From positions 10,418,501 through 10,482,500 of the forward strand of contig JAKSXM010000007.1 of the NCBI GenBank assembly GCA_022575985.1: a stretch of 64,000 bases of DNA, written 5' to 3'. Source of the stretch: Anagrus nilaparvatae. Its lineage: Eukaryota > Arthropoda > Insecta > Hymenoptera > Mymaridae. Positions 49,905 through 63,115 of the stretch are shown here, in pieces. The notes under the pieces were generated by a model. That model was not told the DNA's origin and made no database searches. It saw only the letters and a list, made by a program, of their open reading frames with translations. The translations under genes were made by a program, and so were the position numbers. Positions within the stretch are counted from its first letter, which is position 1, and every line of letters starts with the position of its first letter.

Positions 49905-52318
49905 TACCCGCGTAAAATATTATTAAGATCTTTTTATGATCTTATTAATATCTTATTAATCTTTTATTAATATCTTAATAAGATCTTAATAATATATTAA
50001 AAATCCATTATTAAGATCTTAATAAGACGAAAAAGAAAAACGTGAAATTTTATTTTTTAAAACCTAATAAGTTATTGATTTTACTTATTCAGGTGGAAAA
50101 CTCACGCGTAAGACTTAGCTCGAAGCTTCCTGCTCTCGTTGAATGCTCAAGTAGACCAAAAACCTCATTATCGTCATGGGCTAAAAATTTTAGACATGAA
50201 TACGACCACGACTAATGTAAAAATTTTTGCGCCTTGGCTAGTTCGTTGAAAAGATATTTTTTAAACTCAAAACGTACGTTTTCCGTCACTATACGTTTAA
50301 GATTTTTAGTCGCTTTTTGAGAAAAGCCTGGAGCTTTATAAAGATTAGTGAGACTGTATTATTCGGGAGTTAAATATTAGATCTAAGTATCAAGGACGTA
50401 AAATGTTAGCGCTAGTGAGAGCATCAGCACGCCCATGGTGCTTAGGATATTATTTGCTGCCCTAGGCGTACAAAGATTGCAGAAAGCTCCGTGAAAGTTG
50501 GAACTACAAATTGTATGCAATTTGTGTACATAAAAATTGTGCACGAAAATGATTGTATAAAAATTGTATGAATTTGAACAATTTTAATACAGTCAACGTA
50601 AAGAAAAGTTAATACAAATTGTGCACAATATCTAACCAGATTCGTCAAAAAAGAAATAGAGATATTATATGGAGAAGAAGAAAAGAAGAAAAATGAGAAT
50701 TATTCCTTGTAAATTTAATTGTATCACGGCACTAGAGCTCCTAAAATCCTAAAAATAAAAGGACACATTCATATTCTTCATATTTTTATCAAAATTCTTG
50801 ATGAGATTTCTCGAATTGTTTATTTTTTCTTTTAGGCATCACTTTTTTTAAAACTTCTTTTTTCAATAATTAATTTCAATGAGACTTGTGAAAAAATCAT
50901 AGTTCACGAATTGCACTTTAAAATAATAGTCTGATAAAAAAATAAAACTTATTCAAAAATTAGGTTATTAAAAAAATATTAATTTACAACGAGCGGTCAG
51001 TTTGGTTCATCGTGATCAACTGATCATTTTTTTTTTTTAATTTGACAATTGTTTATTTACATTTTAAAATGTAACCAAGCAACGATTCAATTAATAAAAA
51101 AAAAATAATCAGTTTATCACGGATAGCCAAACTGACCGCTCGTCGTAAATTATTATTTTTTTAATAACCTAGTTTTTGCATAAGTTTTATTTTTTTATCA
51201 GTATTTTAAAATTCGATTCGCAAACTAAGAAGAATGCTTCACAAGTCTGTATAAAATCAAATATTGATAAAAGTTTTTTTTTTAAATAAATGATGCCTAA
51301 AATAAAAGTTTCAAATATAAAAATTTGATTTTTCTGTGAAAAAATTAATTTTCTCTAGAAAAAACCAATTTGAGAAATATCACCAAGAATTTTGACAGAA
51401 ACATGAAGAATATGGATGTGTCCTTTTATTTTTAGGATTTTAGGAACTATCTAGATCTGATGGTACTAAATCTAGTGTGTGAGACAATAAAATTTGCAGC
51501 AGAGCTAAATTTACAAGGAATAATTCTCATTTTTCTTCTTTTCTTCTTCTCCATATAATATCTCTATTTCTTTTTTGACGAATCTGGTTAGATATTGTGC
51601 ACAATTTGTATTAACTTTTCTTTACGTTGACTGTATTAAAATTGTTCAAATTCATACAATTTTTATACAATCATTTTCGTGCACAATTTTTATGTACACA
51701 AATTGCATACAATTTGTAGTTCCAACTTTCACGGAGCTTTCTGCAATCTTTGTACGCCTAGGGCAGCAAATAATATCCTAAGCACCATGGGCGTGCTGAT
51801 GCTCTCACTAGCGCTAACATTTTACGTCCTTGATACTTAGATCTAATATTTAACTCCCGAATAATACAGTCTCACTAATCTTTATAAAGCTCCAGGCTTT
51901 TCTCAAAAAGCGACTAAAAATCTTAAACGTATAGTGACGGAAAACGTACGTTTTGAGTTTAAAAAATATCTTTTCAACGAACTAGCCAAGGCGCAAAAAT
52001 TTTTACATTAGTCGTGGTCGTATTCATGTCTAAAATTTTTAGCCCATGACGATAATGAGGTTTTTGGTCTACTTGAGCATTCAACGAGAGCAGGAAGCTT
52101 CGAGCTAAGTCTTACGCGTGAGTTTTCCACCTGAATAAGTAAAATCAATAACTTATTAGGTTTTAAAAAATAAAATTTCACGTTTTTCTTTTTCGTCTTA
52201 TTAAGATCTTAATAATGGATTTTTAATATATTATTAAGATCTTATTAAGATATTAATAAAAGATTAATAAGATATTAATAAGATCATAAAAAGATCTTAA
52301 TAATATTTTACGCGGGTA
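49905..52318. mobile_element. 2.4-kb palindromic (foldback) element
   Basis: The ends TACCCGCGTAAAATATTATT and its inverse begin arms that are virtually identical for about 800 bp (49,905-50,720 and 51,500-52,318). Inward of that the arms differ by many substitutions and an indel. A nested inverted pair, AACGAGCGGTCAGTTTGG, lies near the centre (about 50,990 and 51,130). Identical 68-codon frames occur on both arms but lack coding features. A target duplication could not be settled. A worn relative is at 6350-6540. Confidence 0.8.
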
Positions 52319-53960
52319 TATAGAGTGGAAATTTTTATTTTTATTGTTATCATTGAATAGCACAAAAAAATTATAATACATTTTTTTTTCTAATTTCATG
52401 TTACTATGTAATGTCATTATGTGAAATTTACCGTAAAAATTAGATTTTTCATTATCTTTTATTATTATTTTTTTATTTTAATTAATGCATTCATTGAAGG
52501 ATTCTTTTTGTATATTCAGTCTGAATTTGAAAAAAATTGTTTGTTCTTTATTGTTTTTTAGTTGTATTTGTTATGATATACACTGATAGTTATCCTTGCT
52601 TGGAATTTCAAGTCATGTAATTTAAGTATTAAAAAAATTTCGTAAAGCCCTTATTTGGAATTTTGGGTATGCCAGTACCCAAAATAACGCTTGTTTAGTA
52701 AATTTTCTGAATGCTTTTAAAACATTGTAATATTTAGAAAACTGATCCACCTACCAAATCAGCGATAAGCAATTTTTAAATATTATTAAAAAAATTTTTT
52801 TTAAATTAATAATAGTAAAAATGCAATTTTTGTTATATTTAGAAGCGTAAGGATTCTTTTACAGGTTCTATTATAAGAGTACTAAAACCACGATTATTAA
52901 ATTTTGAAAACATTAAAAATTATTTTACTGCGAATATTATACAAGTTATTAAAAATAGAAAATAGAAGCAGTGATAATACTGTAAATTTTGTTTATTTTA
53001 TCTAAAAACAGAAAATAATTTGATGTATTCTTCAGTTTATTTTTTAAAATTTACATTCGGGAAAAAATGTAAGATTGAAAAAAATTTCATTAAATTTCCT
53101 GATTTCACACTTTTTTTTACTGTGTATTTACAATAAAAAAAGGCACTTTTTTGTGCATTGTTGCGCTTGATGTTTTCAAGTGAATTACTCCATACAATAC
53201 GTACTGAGTATGTAAAGAAATCTTTTTTCTTATTGAGTAAAATAACAAAGTCAAGGAATTTTATTTATTTCATGCTATAATACAAAAATAACTTATTTGA
53301 TGTGTCAAGTATAGTATTTTTTTTACTGAGATTTGTTTTAGAATTTGTTTTTTTTTTCTTCGGGTTTCATGGATCACAAAAGAAGTGATACGTGGAATTT
53401 TCAGGACTCTTGTAAAATCCAATTTTGAGGGTACGTCTTTGTTAGTTTGTTGATTTTAACAAAAAAATTTTTTATTTGGTTTTAATAGAAAAAAATGAAT
53501 AAAATTTTTGTTATTTCAGGATTTATTTTCTAGATCAAATAAATCTGACAGTTGCTTTCAAATAATTAGGTATGTACATTAAAAAAAATAAAAATTTTAT
53601 TTTTCACAAATGGAAAATCTTAAGAAATTTTTTGAATATTGAAGATTTCGCGGAAAATTTAAAAAATCCAGTTTTTAATGAAAATATTAAAATTCTTAAA
53701 AATTGATTAAGAAAAATATAAGATAAGCCATTTTAAAAATATTTTCACTTTTAAAATAAATTAACGAACACAAATAACAAAATTAATCGTAAATAATTTG
53801 GTAAATAAACACCAAAAATAACAACAACAACGATTATTATTAATGAACTTGAATGAAATATCGTGTAATCACAATATATTTACGTGAATTAATAATTAAA
53901 TAATTCTAATAAATAAAAATCAATTAAAAAATAAATAAACAACATAAATAAAAAACTCAC

Positions 53961-54087
53961 ATTATCACAGTTTCAAAAGAAAAAAAAACCAAAATTACAC
54001 TTTGGTATTAAAAAATACCAAAAAAAAAAAACGAAAATTATTTCACTTCACAACTTCTCACTACTACGAGGTTTGAAGACCGACTGT
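53961..54087 (-). promoter_or_regulatory. Possible 5' UTR exon and start region of the aminopeptidase gene
   Basis: On the minus strand an initiator-like ACAGTC lies near 54,085, in the same form as in the secreted-protein promoters. It is followed by unique, less AT-rich sequence and an AAT|GTGAGT donor. The exon would be about 125 nt. This is inferred from sequence signals only. Confidence 0.3.
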
Positions 54088-54099
54088 TTGACTCTTCAT

Positions 54100-56555
54100 C
54101 CCATCAGACTATTCACCTTTCGAACCAATATATTACATTTACCTCTACGTACATTTTACTTCCTTCTCTTACATACACATTCTATTTAAAATTTATCCTT
54201 ATTTACCGGTAAAATCTTACTAAAATTATTATTGTAAGTAGACTTTTATTATATAAATTATAATCTGATGAGATGTCTTTCTTATTATATATAAATGTGT
54301 GTATGTGTACAGTTATTTATATACGTAGTAATGATTTTTGAAAAAAAAAGACCTACTTATTTTTTTTATGTATAAAAAAATTTGATACTTTTTTTTAGTG
54401 TAGTGTGAAATTGATGTATTTTTTATGTTCAATTATAATTGAAATTTGAGCCTGATGATAGAGGATTTAAATTATATGTTTTTTTTGCGTATAAAATATT
54501 TTATGATTTTTTGCATATTTTTTTTTTAAGTCTCAAGGGTTGCAAAAATACATTCTGGAATTATTTCAATATCAAAATGAGGGTAATTGGCATATATTAC
54601 ATTTTTTACAAATTTATTAGGTTTTGGAAAATATAGTATTTATTGTATACATTTTACGAATCCCAAAAAGTAGTTTACGCAACAAGTGCATAAAACTATA
54701 GATAAAAATTGTCTAACATTTTTTCTTATTTTGGTTTCTATTATAGAGGTAGGGCTTAGTTAAATACTATAGGTCAGGATATGCCCAATTCTGAGGTGAT
54801 ACCGTTATCCCTGTACAGTATAGGCTCTAAATTAAACACATTTGTTACATAATATACTATTAATAACTAAACAACTCAATTTATTTGAAAAATTCTAACT
54901 TCGTGACTGTGTATATTTTTTATAAATAACTTTAATTATAATTATTACATGTTATATTTTTTATTATATACAATTAACAATTTATGTAATAATTTAAAAT
55001 ATAATAAATATTACAATATAATACATGTGTTATTGTAGTTATGTACATGTAAAAGAAAAAAGTTTTTTATTTGCAAACTTGACATACAAAACTTGTTAGA
55101 GAAATATTATTATAAAACTTACTTTTTTTTTTGCTCCTATTTCAGTAAATTATGAAGTGTAAAAAAAGAAGTTTATCAAGAAATCAATGATGATTAATGT
55201 AACATGAAATATTAAATTTTAGTTCAATTATTTATTTATTTTTAAAATGAATAGGAATTCCGGAAATGAAATAATTGAATACTTTCTATGAAATTATTAA
55301 TAAATCATGTTTTTAGTAAGCAGTCATGATTATTTCAAAAATAAATTAATAATTGGACTGATTCTTCTTTGAGCTGGACTAAAGGATTCCAGAAATTAGT
55401 TCAAATTATTTGTTTTTTTGAATGTGCAACTAAAGTTAAGTATTTCCACCCATTTTTATGTTACTAGATCCAATTATTGATTTTAAGTTGCCATTTTCGT
55501 GTTTTTTGCCTTTTTACTTTGAATTTCCCAAAAATTGGATTTTATTTGCTGTCAAATGCTTATTTTACATTGAAAAATATTTTTCTTTTAGGCACTTGTG
55601 CAAAATGCTTCGTAAAATTAACTTCCGGAGTATAAAAGTTGTTTTGGACTATGCATGTCCAAGAAATTCATTGTTTACATTTTTGCGAAAACATCTCAAA
55701 ATATGCAGGTTTGGTTTTCTTTTAATTGGGCTTAAATTTTTTGTTTCAACCTAATTTTACCTCCTCAAAAAAAATCCCCATAATAAGCTAATTTCAAAGC
55801 TCCAGATTAAAAATCGATATTTCATAAATTACTAGTTTTGTGGCTAAATAAGAATCTGAGCAAAAATTTGGATTTCACCAAAAATTTTGCATGCATGTCA
55901 TGGGCATGTAAATTTTGCCATTTTTATACAAACCTTTTGAAGGTTTCAGAAATTCTAATGCCCATTTAAAATTTTGCGAAATCTCCGAATTTTCGGTAAG
56001 ATTTTCATTTGGACACGCAACTTGGTGGGAAATTAGTATTAATAGATTATACAGAAATTAGAAAATTAACATAAATGATTTTCTCATTGAATAGTATATT
56101 ATGATCCATATCAGGTAAAGTAAATATCAGCTTCGCATCATCAATTTTCATTACCTAGGGTTGCATGAAAATTTTGTTGCCAGAAAACACATTTTTCTCG
56201 GCTTTAAAAAAATTTTCTGATCATTTACATGAAAAAGTATTTATGATCCAGGACCGTAAAAATAAATAATGGCCTGCATTGCATTTAAATACGAAATTTA
56301 ATACCTCTTTGAATTACTATCGAACCAAAACCAATGAAAAACTGTGATCTGGGTTTTCTTTTTTTTATAGCAATGGCGTTAAATATTGTTTTTATGTGTG
56401 CACAAACCATAAAAACATTTACAATTTTATATTTATAAACTGGAAAATGTAGAGTTTTTGAAAAATTTGCACCTAATTAAAATTGACAACTTTGATTTAT
56501 TTTTTATTTTAACACAAAAATATTTAGTAGTTTATATAAATAAAAAAAATTTATA
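54100..56555. other. Intergenic DNA without recognised features
   Basis: AT-rich, with short reading frames (54439-54636 and 55458-55754, plus strand) that are composed mainly of Phe, Ile, Lys and Tyr as expected by chance. No RNA gene or transposon end is recognised. Confidence 0.6.
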
Positions 56556-57282
56556 CATGGGCACGTCCATGATAGAACGACCAGCTGAAAAATAAAAAGG
56601 AATAAAAACTTTTTTGGCGTCACTTTTTACCTGGGATTTGTGAAACCACTCCTATTTTACACTTCCTGGTGCATAATTTTTAGATACATGCTGCTTCAAA
56701 GTTGGATTTTTAAAATTTTATGCCACCCAGTTCAACCTGAAATAACTAAAAACCATGAAACTTTTAATATATATATGATTGGGAAAAAATTTTCTTTTTA
56801 TCTGGACTAACCGAAAAAAAAAATTTTTTTTCATTTTGGGCCACTTCCAGTTTTATTTTTAACGGTTTGAATTTTTCAAACTACTCGTAAATCAAATTTG
56901 CTCAAATTTTCCCAAAATGTTGGCACGCGTGTCAGTTTTACTAAAAAAAATTTTTAACGTGTGCGATTCAAATGAATGCTTACAATCATTATTTTAGTTT
57001 GCCAAAATTAGCTAAAATAGTGGGCGGAATTTATTTTTTTCCCAATTATTATGTATATGTTAAAAATTTCATGGTTTTGAGTTTCAGTTTCAGTCTGTAC
57101 TGGGCAGCTGAAATCAAAAAATTGAAAAAATCCAACTTTGGAGCAGGTGTATCTCAAAATTATGCATCAGGAAGTGTAAAGTAGGAATGGTTTCACAAAT
57201 TCCAGGTAAAAAGTGACAACAAAAAAAATTTTGTCTTTTTATTTTTAAGCTGGTCGTTCTAACCTATAGAAGTGTCCATATA
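56556..57282. repeat. Inverted repeat, arms ~340 bp
   Basis: AGAACGACCAGCTGAAAAAT near 56,574 pairs with ATTTTTAAGCTGGTCGTTCT near 57,240. CACTTTTTACCTGG, TTTGTGAAACCA and ACTTCCTG words pair in order further in. Divergence is moderate. It is a foldback-type remnant without coding capacity; the 56972-57184 frame is one arm. Confidence 0.7.
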
Positions 57283-57504
57283 TTTAAATGACATCCTATT
57301 AATTTGTACGTATTATATTTAAATGTAAGTAACATAAATAGTATATATTATATATATATAAATATATACATATATGTCCAGGTCCAGCATAACTCACTGG
57401 ACCAAAATTTTTTTTTCAAAATTTTTTTCTTAAAGTTTTATTTTAGGTCTTGGATTTGCATTTTCACTGGAATTTTCGAAAAATATTAATTTAAAAATTA
57501 TAAT

Positions 57505-59372
57505 ATATATATAAATCTTTAATTGTGTGTGTCCGAACGCGATAAACTAGAAAACGATAAAAGCTTCAGACATAGGGTTTACGGCAAAAGACGGCAAAAA
57601 TTACGGGTCAAAACATAGGCTAGGTTTTAATTCGATTGATAACGACGAAAAATTTTTATGTTGAAAAAACTGAATTTTCAAGAAAAAAATTTTTATCAAT
57701 TTTTCAAAAAAAACCAAAAAAACGGAAAACCGAGGAAAAATTTTAGTATCAAAAAGAATTTTATTCGATTCGGGCATATTTTTTACGTATCCACCTAAAT
57801 TTTCAAGCTAATTGGCTGGATCTGTCAAAAGTTATAATCATTTTTCAAAAATTATAAAAGTTTAGGACTAATCCTATATATATAAATCTTTAATTATGTG
57901 TGTCCGAACGCGATAAACTAGAAAACGATAAAAGCTACAGACATCGGGTTTACGGCAAAAGACGGCAAAAATTACGTGTCAAAACATAGGCTAGGTTTTA
58001 TTTCGATTGATAATGACGAAAAATTTTTATGTTGAAAAAACTAAATTTTCAAGAAAAAAATTCTTATCAAATTTTTAAAGAAAACCAAAAAAACTGAAAA
58101 CCGAGGAAAAACTTTACTATAAAAAAGAATTTTATTCGATTCGGGTATATTTTTTACGTATCCGCCTAAATTTTCAAGCTAATTGGCTGGATCTGTCAAA
58201 AGTTACAATCATTTTTCGAAAATTATAAAAGTTTAGGACTAATCCTATCCTATATATATATAAATCTTTAATTATGTGTGTCCGAACGCGATAAACTAGA
58301 AAACGATAAAAGCTTCAGACATAGGGTTTACGGCAAAAGACGGCAAAAATTACGGGTCAAAACATAGGCTAGGTTTTAATTCGATTGATAACGACGAAAA
58401 ATTTTTATGTTGAAAAAACTGAATTTCAAAGAAAAAAATTTTTATCAAATTTTCAAAAAAAAACCAAAAAAACGGAAAACCGAGGAAAAATTTTACTATC
58501 AAAAAGAGTTTCATTCGATTCGGGCATATTTTTTACGAATTCACCTAAATTTTCAAGCTAATTGGCTGGATCTGTCAAAAGTTATAATCATTTTTCAAAA
58601 ATTATAAAAGTTTAGGACTAATCCTATCCTATATATATATAAATCTTTAATTATGTGTGTCCGAACGCGATAAACTAGAAAACGATAAAAGCTTCAGACA
58701 TAGGGTTTACGGCAAAAGACGGCAAAAATTACGGGTCAAAACATAGGCTAGGTTTTAATTCGATTGATAACGACGAAAAATTTTTATGTTGAAAAAACTG
58801 AATTTTCAAGAAAAAAATTTTTATCAATTTTTCAAAAAAAACCAAAAAAACGGAAAACCGAGGAAAAATTTTAGTATCAAAAAGAATTTTATTCGATTCG
58901 GGCATATTTTTTACGTATCCACCTAAATTTTCAAGCTAATTGGCTGGATCTGTCAAAAGTTATAATCATTTTTCAAAAATTATAAAAGTTTAGGACTAAT
59001 CCTATATATATATAAATCTTTAATTATGTGTGTCCGAACGCGATAAACTAGAAAACGATAAAAGCTTCAGACATAGGGTTTACGGCAAAAGACGGCAAAA
59101 ATTACGGGTCAAAACATAGGCTAGGTTTTAATTCGATTGATAACGACGAAAAATTTTTATGTTGAAAAAACTGAATTTTCAAGAAAAAAATTTTTATCAA
59201 TTTTTCAAAAAAAACCAAAAAAACGGAAAACCGAGGAAAAATTTTAGTATCAAAAAGAATTTTATTCGATTCGGGCATATTTTTTACGTATCCACCTAAA
59301 TTTTCAAGCTAATTGGCTGGATCTGTCAAAAGTTATAATCATTTTTCAAAAATTATAAAAGTTTAGGACTAA
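57505..59372 (+). repeat. Tandem array, five A units (~371-379 bp)
   Basis: Each unit runs from TATATATAAATCTTTAATT through GTCCGAACGCGATAAACTAG to AAAGTTTAGGACTAAT. GTCCGAACGC occurs at about 57531, 57902, 58280, 58659 and 59032. The first units differ most (the second has GCTACAGACATCGGG) and the later ones are almost identical. Its TATATAAATCT plus GTCCGAACGCGATAAACT resembles 5' ends of Helitron-group elements in insects. No protein is encoded. Confidence 0.85.
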
Positions 59373-60124
59373 TATTATATATATTCGTAATTCTTACCGG
59401 TTACTAATTTAGTACCTCAATAGAGTAATTAAAAGAAACTTGTACAGGTATTATCAGGGAAAATCCTAGAATTGGTAGTTGAGGGAAGCAACTGCCACTT
59501 GCGGATCCTAGGGAAGGGTAATCAAGCTTTGTATCGCTGATCACTAATTATCCGCCTAAGTTCTAACGTCCGTAATTTTTGTGATTCAGTAAATTTTAGA
59601 TAATAATTCGGGTAAAAAAAGTTTGTTATAGAAAATATTGAGTAACCTAAAACAACATATCTTTGGAAAAATCAAGTTGCAGGGGTCCAGGGGGGCGCAG
59701 CCCCCTTGGCGGTTGCCGAGGTGAGCGAAGCGAGCCGGAGGCAGCTAGTATTATATATATTCGTAATTCTTACCGGTTACTAATTTAGTACCTCAATAGA
59801 GTAATTAAAAGAAACTTGTACAGGTATTATCAGGGAAAATCCTAGAATTGGTAGTTGAGGGAAGCAACTGCCACTTGCGGATCCTAGGGAAGGGTAATCA
59901 AGCTTTGTATCGCTGATCACTAATTATCCGCCTAAGTTCTAACGTCCGTAATTTTTGTGATTCAGTAAATTTTAGATAATAATTCGAGTAAAAAAAGTTT
60001 GTTATAGAAAATATTGAGTAACCTAAAACAACATATCTTTGGAAAAATCAAGTTGCAGGGGTCCAGGGGGGCGCAGCCCCCTTGGCGGTTGCCGAGGTGA
60101 GCGAAGCGAGCCGGAGGCAGCTAG
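59373..60124 (+). repeat. Tandem array, two B units (377 bp)
   Basis: Each unit runs from ATTATATATATTCGTAATTC to GGAGGCAGCTAG. The 3' end is GC-rich and folds as GGGGGC-GCA-GCCCCC, GGC-GGTT-GCC and a GAGCGAAGCGAGC segment, then CTAG followed by T. The two copies differ at one obvious base (TTCGGGT against TTCGAGT). Confidence 0.85.
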
Positions 60125-61243
60125 TATATATATAAATCTTTAATTATGTGTGTCCGAACGCGATAAACTAGAAAACGATAAAAGCTTCAGACATAGGGTT
60201 TACGGCAAAAGACGGCAAAAATTACGGGTCAAAACATAGGCTAGGTTTTAATTCGATTGATAACGACGAAAAATTTTTATGTTGAAAAAACTGAATTTTC
60301 AAGAAAAAAATTTTTATCAATTTTTCAAAAAAAACCAAAAAAACGGAAAACCGAGGAAAAATTTTAGTATCAAAAAGAATTTTATTCGATTCGGGCATAT
60401 TTTTTACGTATCCACCTAAATTTTCAAGCTAATTGGCTGGATCTGTCAAAAGTTATAATCATTTTTCAAAAATTATAAAAGTTTAGGACTAATCCTATAT
60501 ATATATAAATCTTTAATTATGTGTGTCCGAACGCGATAAACTAGAAAACGATAAAAGCTTCAGACATAGGGTTTACGGCAAAAGACGGCAAAAATTACGG
60601 GTCAAAACATAGGCTAGGTTTTAATTCGATTGATAACGACGAAAAATTTTTATGTTGAAAAAACTGAATTTTCAAGAAAAAAATTTTTATCAATTTTTCA
60701 AAAAAAACCAAAAAAACGGAAAACCGAGGAAAAATTTTAGTATCAAAAAGAATTTTATTCGATTCGGGCATATTTTTTACGTATCCACCTAAATTTTCAA
60801 GCTAATTGGCTGGATCTGTCAAAAGTTATAATCATTTTTCAAAAATTATAAAAGTTTAGGACTAATCCTATCCTATATATATATAAATCTTTAATTATGT
60901 GTGTCCGAACGCGATAAACTAGAAAACGATAAAAGCTTCAGACATAGGGTTTACGGCAAAAGACGGCAAAAATTACGGGTCAAAACATAGGCTAGGTTTT
61001 AATTCGATTGATAACGACGAAAAATTTTTATGTTGAAAAAACTGAATTTTCAAGAAAAAAATTTTTATCAATTTTTCAAAAAAAACCAAAAAAACGGAAA
61101 ACCGAGGAAAAATTTTAGTATCAAAAAGAATTTTATTCGATTCGGGCATATTTTTTACGTATCCACCTAAATTTTCAAGCTAATTGGCTGGATCTGTCAA
61201 AAGTTATAATCATTTTTCAAAAATTATAAAAGTTTAGGACTAA
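60125..61243 (+). repeat. Tandem array, three A units
   Basis: GTCCGAACGC at about 60152, 60525 and 60903. The sequence is nearly identical to the last A unit of the first block. Confidence 0.85.
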
Positions 61244-61619
61244 TATTATATATATTCGTAATTCTTACCGGTTACTAATTTAGTACCTCAATAGAGTAAT
61301 TAAAAGAAACTTGTACAGGTATTATCAGGGAAAATCCTAGAATTGGTAGTTGAGGGAAGCAACTGCCACTTGCGGATCCTAGGGAAGGGTAATCAAGCTT
61401 TGTATCGCTGATCACTAATTATCCGCCTAAGTTCTAACGTCCGTAATTTTTGTGATTCAGTAAATTTTAGATAATAATTCGGGTAAAAAAAGTTTGTTAT
61501 AGAAAATATTGAGTAACCTAAAACAACATATCTTTGGAAAAATCAAGTTGCAGGGGTCCAGGGGGGCGCAGCCCCCTTGGCGGTTGCCGAGGTGAGCGAA
61601 GCGAGCCGGAGGCAGCTAG
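61244..61619 (+). repeat. Tandem array, single B unit
   Basis: Same limits and terminal hairpins as the other B units; ends CTAG at 61616-61619. Confidence 0.85.
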
Positions 61620-61988
61620 TATATATATAAATCTTTAATTATGTGTGTCCGAACGCGATAAACTAGAAAACGATAAAAGCTTCAGACATAGGGTTTACGG
61701 CAAAAGACGGCAAAAATTACGGGTCAAAACATAGGCTAGGTTTTAATTCGATTGATAACGACGAAAAATTTTTATGTTGAAAAAACTGAATTTTCAAGAA
61801 AAAAATTTTTATCAATTTTTCAAAAAAAACCAAAAAAACGGAAAACCGAGGAAAAATTTTAGTATCAAAAAGAATTTTATTCGATTCGGGCATATTTTTT
61901 ACGTATCCACCTAAATTTTCAAGCTAATTGGCTGGATCTGTCAAAAGTTATAATCATTTTTCAAAAATTATAAAAGTTTAGGACTAAT
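61620..61988 (+). repeat. Tandem array, single A unit
   Basis: Complete A unit with GTCCGAACGC at about 61648, followed directly by a B unit at the usual GGACTAAT|ATTATAT junction. Confidence 0.85.
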
Positions 61989-63115
61989 ATTATATATATT
62001 CGTAATTCTTACCGGTTACTAATTTAGTACCTCAATAGAGTAATTAAAAGAAACTTGTACAGGTATTATCAGGGAAAATCCTAGAATTGGTAGTTGAGGG
62101 AAGCAACTGCCACTTGCGGATCCTAGGGAAGGGTAATCAAGCTTTGTATCGCTGATCACTAATTATCCGCCTAAGTTCTAACGTCCGTAATTTTTGTGAT
62201 TCAGTAAATTTTAGATAATAATTCGGGTAAAAAAAGTTTGTTATAGAAAATATTGAGTAACCTAAAACAACATATCTTTGGAAAAATCAAGTTGCAGGGG
62301 TCCAGGGGGGCGCAGCCCCCTTGGCGGTTGCCGAGGTGAGCGAAGCGAGCCGGAGGCAGCTAGTATTATATATATTCGTAATTCTTACCGGTTACTAATT
62401 TAGTACCTCAATAGAGTAATTAAAAGAAACTTGTACAGGTATTATCAGGGAAAATCCTAGAATTGGTAGTTGAGGGAAGCAACTGCCACTTGCGGATCCT
62501 AGGGAAGGGTAATCAAGCTTTGTATCGCTGATCACTAATTATCCGCCTAAGTTCTAACGTCCGTAATTTTTGTGATTCAGTAAATTTTAGATAATAATTC
62601 GGGTAAAAAAAGTTTGTTATAGAAAATATTGAGTAACCTAAAACAACATATCTTTGGAAAAATCAAGTTGCAGGGGTCCAGGGGGGCGCAGCCCCCTTGG
62701 CGGTTGCCGAGGTGAGCGAAGCGAGCCGGAGGCAGCTAGTATTATATATATTCGTAATTCTTACCGGTTACTAATTTAGTACCTCAATAGAGTAATTAAA
62801 AGAAACTTGTACAGGTATTATCAGGGAAAATCCTAGAATTGGTAGTTGAGGGAAGCAACTGCCACTTGCGGATCCTAGGGAAGGGTAATCAAGCTTTGTA
62901 TCGCTGATCACTAATTATCCGCCTAAGTTCTAACGTCCGTAATTTTTGTGATTCAGTAAATTTTAGATAATAATTCGGGTAAAAAAAGTTTGTTATAGAA
63001 AATATTGAGTAACCTAAAACAACATATCTTTGGAAAAATCAAGTTGCAGGGGTCCAGGGGGGCGCAGCCCCCTTGGCGGTTGCCGAGGTGAGCGAAGCGA
63101 GCCGGAGGCAGCTAG
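61989..63115 (+). repeat. Tandem array, three B units
   Basis: B units end with CTAG at 62360-62363, 62736-62739 and 63112-63115. The last is followed by TAAGTTTATATG, unique sequence. Confidence 0.85.

Larger units (their letters stand above)
45841..53960 (-). other. Probable 8.1-kb 5' UTR intron of the aminopeptidase gene
   Basis: An acceptor (AATATTACAG) lies 16 nt before the start codon. The best upstream donor (AAT|GTGAGT) is at 53,960. The interval holds a degenerate inverted repeat (about 46,590-48,895), a short duplicated block near 49,049 and 49,500, and the 2.4-kb palindrome. No coding sequence is recognised in it; 47,200-48,500 and 52,319-53,950 are plain AT-rich DNA. Confidence 0.35.

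Noticed and set aside
50442..51781. Identical 68-codon frames on both arms of the palindrome (50442-50648 minus, 51575-51781 plus)
   Set aside because: They are one sequence read twice through the inverted repeat. Composition is that of random AT-rich DNA and no family is recognised.
57505..63115. CRISPR-like appearance of the repeated array
   Set aside because: Units are ~375 bp, contiguous and without spacers; the context is eukaryotic.
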